This document shows positions 15,289 to 15,423 of a DNA stretch of 15,423 bases, one piece after another. The translations under genes and the position numbers were made by a program. Below the pieces are notes generated by a model, which saw nothing but the letters and a program-made list of their open reading frames with translations, had not been told where the DNA came from and searched no databases. Source of the stretch: Chitinophagaceae bacterium (lineage in GTDB: Bacteria; Bacteroidota; Bacteroidia; Chitinophagales; Chitinophagaceae); contig JAIEQT010000363.1 of NCBI GenBank assembly GCA_019747455.1, forward strand, positions 1-15,423, in the 5' to 3' direction. Positions within the stretch are counted from its first letter, which is position 1; each line of letters starts with the position of its first letter.

Positions 15289-15423
15289 GTGAACAAAGAA
15301 TTGATCATAAATGCCGCTCCAACCGGAGTGGAAATTGCTTTGCTAGAAGACAAAAAATTGGTTGAGCTGCATAATGAAAGCGCTGACGTCAATTTTGCTG
15401 TCGGCGATTTATATTTAGGTAAA
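15289..15423 (+). CDS. rng: Ribonuclease G/E, N-terminal 45 residues (cut by window edge)
   Basis: The reading frame from GTG 15289 runs to the right edge. Its first 45 residues (MNKELIINAAPTGVEIALLE ... NFAVGDLYLGK) match the start of Bacteroidota RNase G/E proteins. The end of the fragment is the beginning of the S1 RNA-binding domain (VGDLYLGK). RNase G/E is an endonuclease for rRNA maturation and mRNA turnover. GTG is chosen because it fits the family N-terminus and the frame is stopped at TAG 15265-15267. A -7-like box with one mismatch (TAAAGTTG, 15276-15283) lies immediately upstream, which would also give a very short leader. The catalytic part lies outside the window. Confidence 0.88.
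   Translation, partial: MNKELIINAAPTGVEIALLEDKKLVELHNESADVNFAVGDLYLGK

Overview
The window comes from a Bacteroidota chromosome, probably a member of Chitinophagaceae or a close relative (inference). The evidence is the gliding-motility/type IX secretion genes gldE and gldD, DUF3109 and DUF7033-type proteins, a mS38-like mini-protein, AT-rich DNA, the absence of Shine-Dalgarno-like sites, and repeated Bacteroidota -7 boxes (TAnnTTTG) just upstream of starts. No rRNA, tRNA, CRISPR array, insertion sequence or prophage was seen, and no gene-free stretch exceeds 300 bases.

Layout. (1) Bases 1-1481, minus strand: a large unidentified lipoprotein gene that runs off the left edge. (2) Bases 1577-6815, plus strand: a free-standing C-terminal half of carbamoyl-phosphate synthase large subunit (carB), a hairpin terminator, a short ComEC-like protein, purH, and an EamA-type transporter overlapping purH by one base. 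(3) Bases 6792-13646, minus strand, transcribed right to left: mutY, ssb, gldE, gldD, a DUF3109 protein, a LutB-like iron-sulfur protein and a DUF7033/polysaccharide-deacetylase-like protein. Several junctions are tight: GTGA-type spacing at gldE/gldD, a 1-base gap, and an ATGA overlap. This block ends tail-to-tail with the transporter gene, and the two coding regions overlap by 24 bases. (4) Bases 13802-15423, plus strand: an HU/IHF-like protein, a membrane-anchored TPR protein, a 31-residue very basic mS38/COX24-like protein, and the first 45 codons of ribonuclease G/E (rng), cut by the right edge.

The divergent mutY-ssb-gldE-gldD / himA-TPR-rng arrangement is, from memory, a recurrent Bacteroidota neighbourhood that places DNA repair and replication, secretion/gliding and RNA processing genes side by side.

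Most notable points: carB is present only as its second half but has its own promoter-like box; the signal peptide of GldD is encoded by a 7-bp-period tandem repeat; purH appears to be leaderless or nearly so; ComEC ends right after its membrane core; and the lipoprotein at the left edge is unlike anything I can name. I do not see a clearly new multigene system here.
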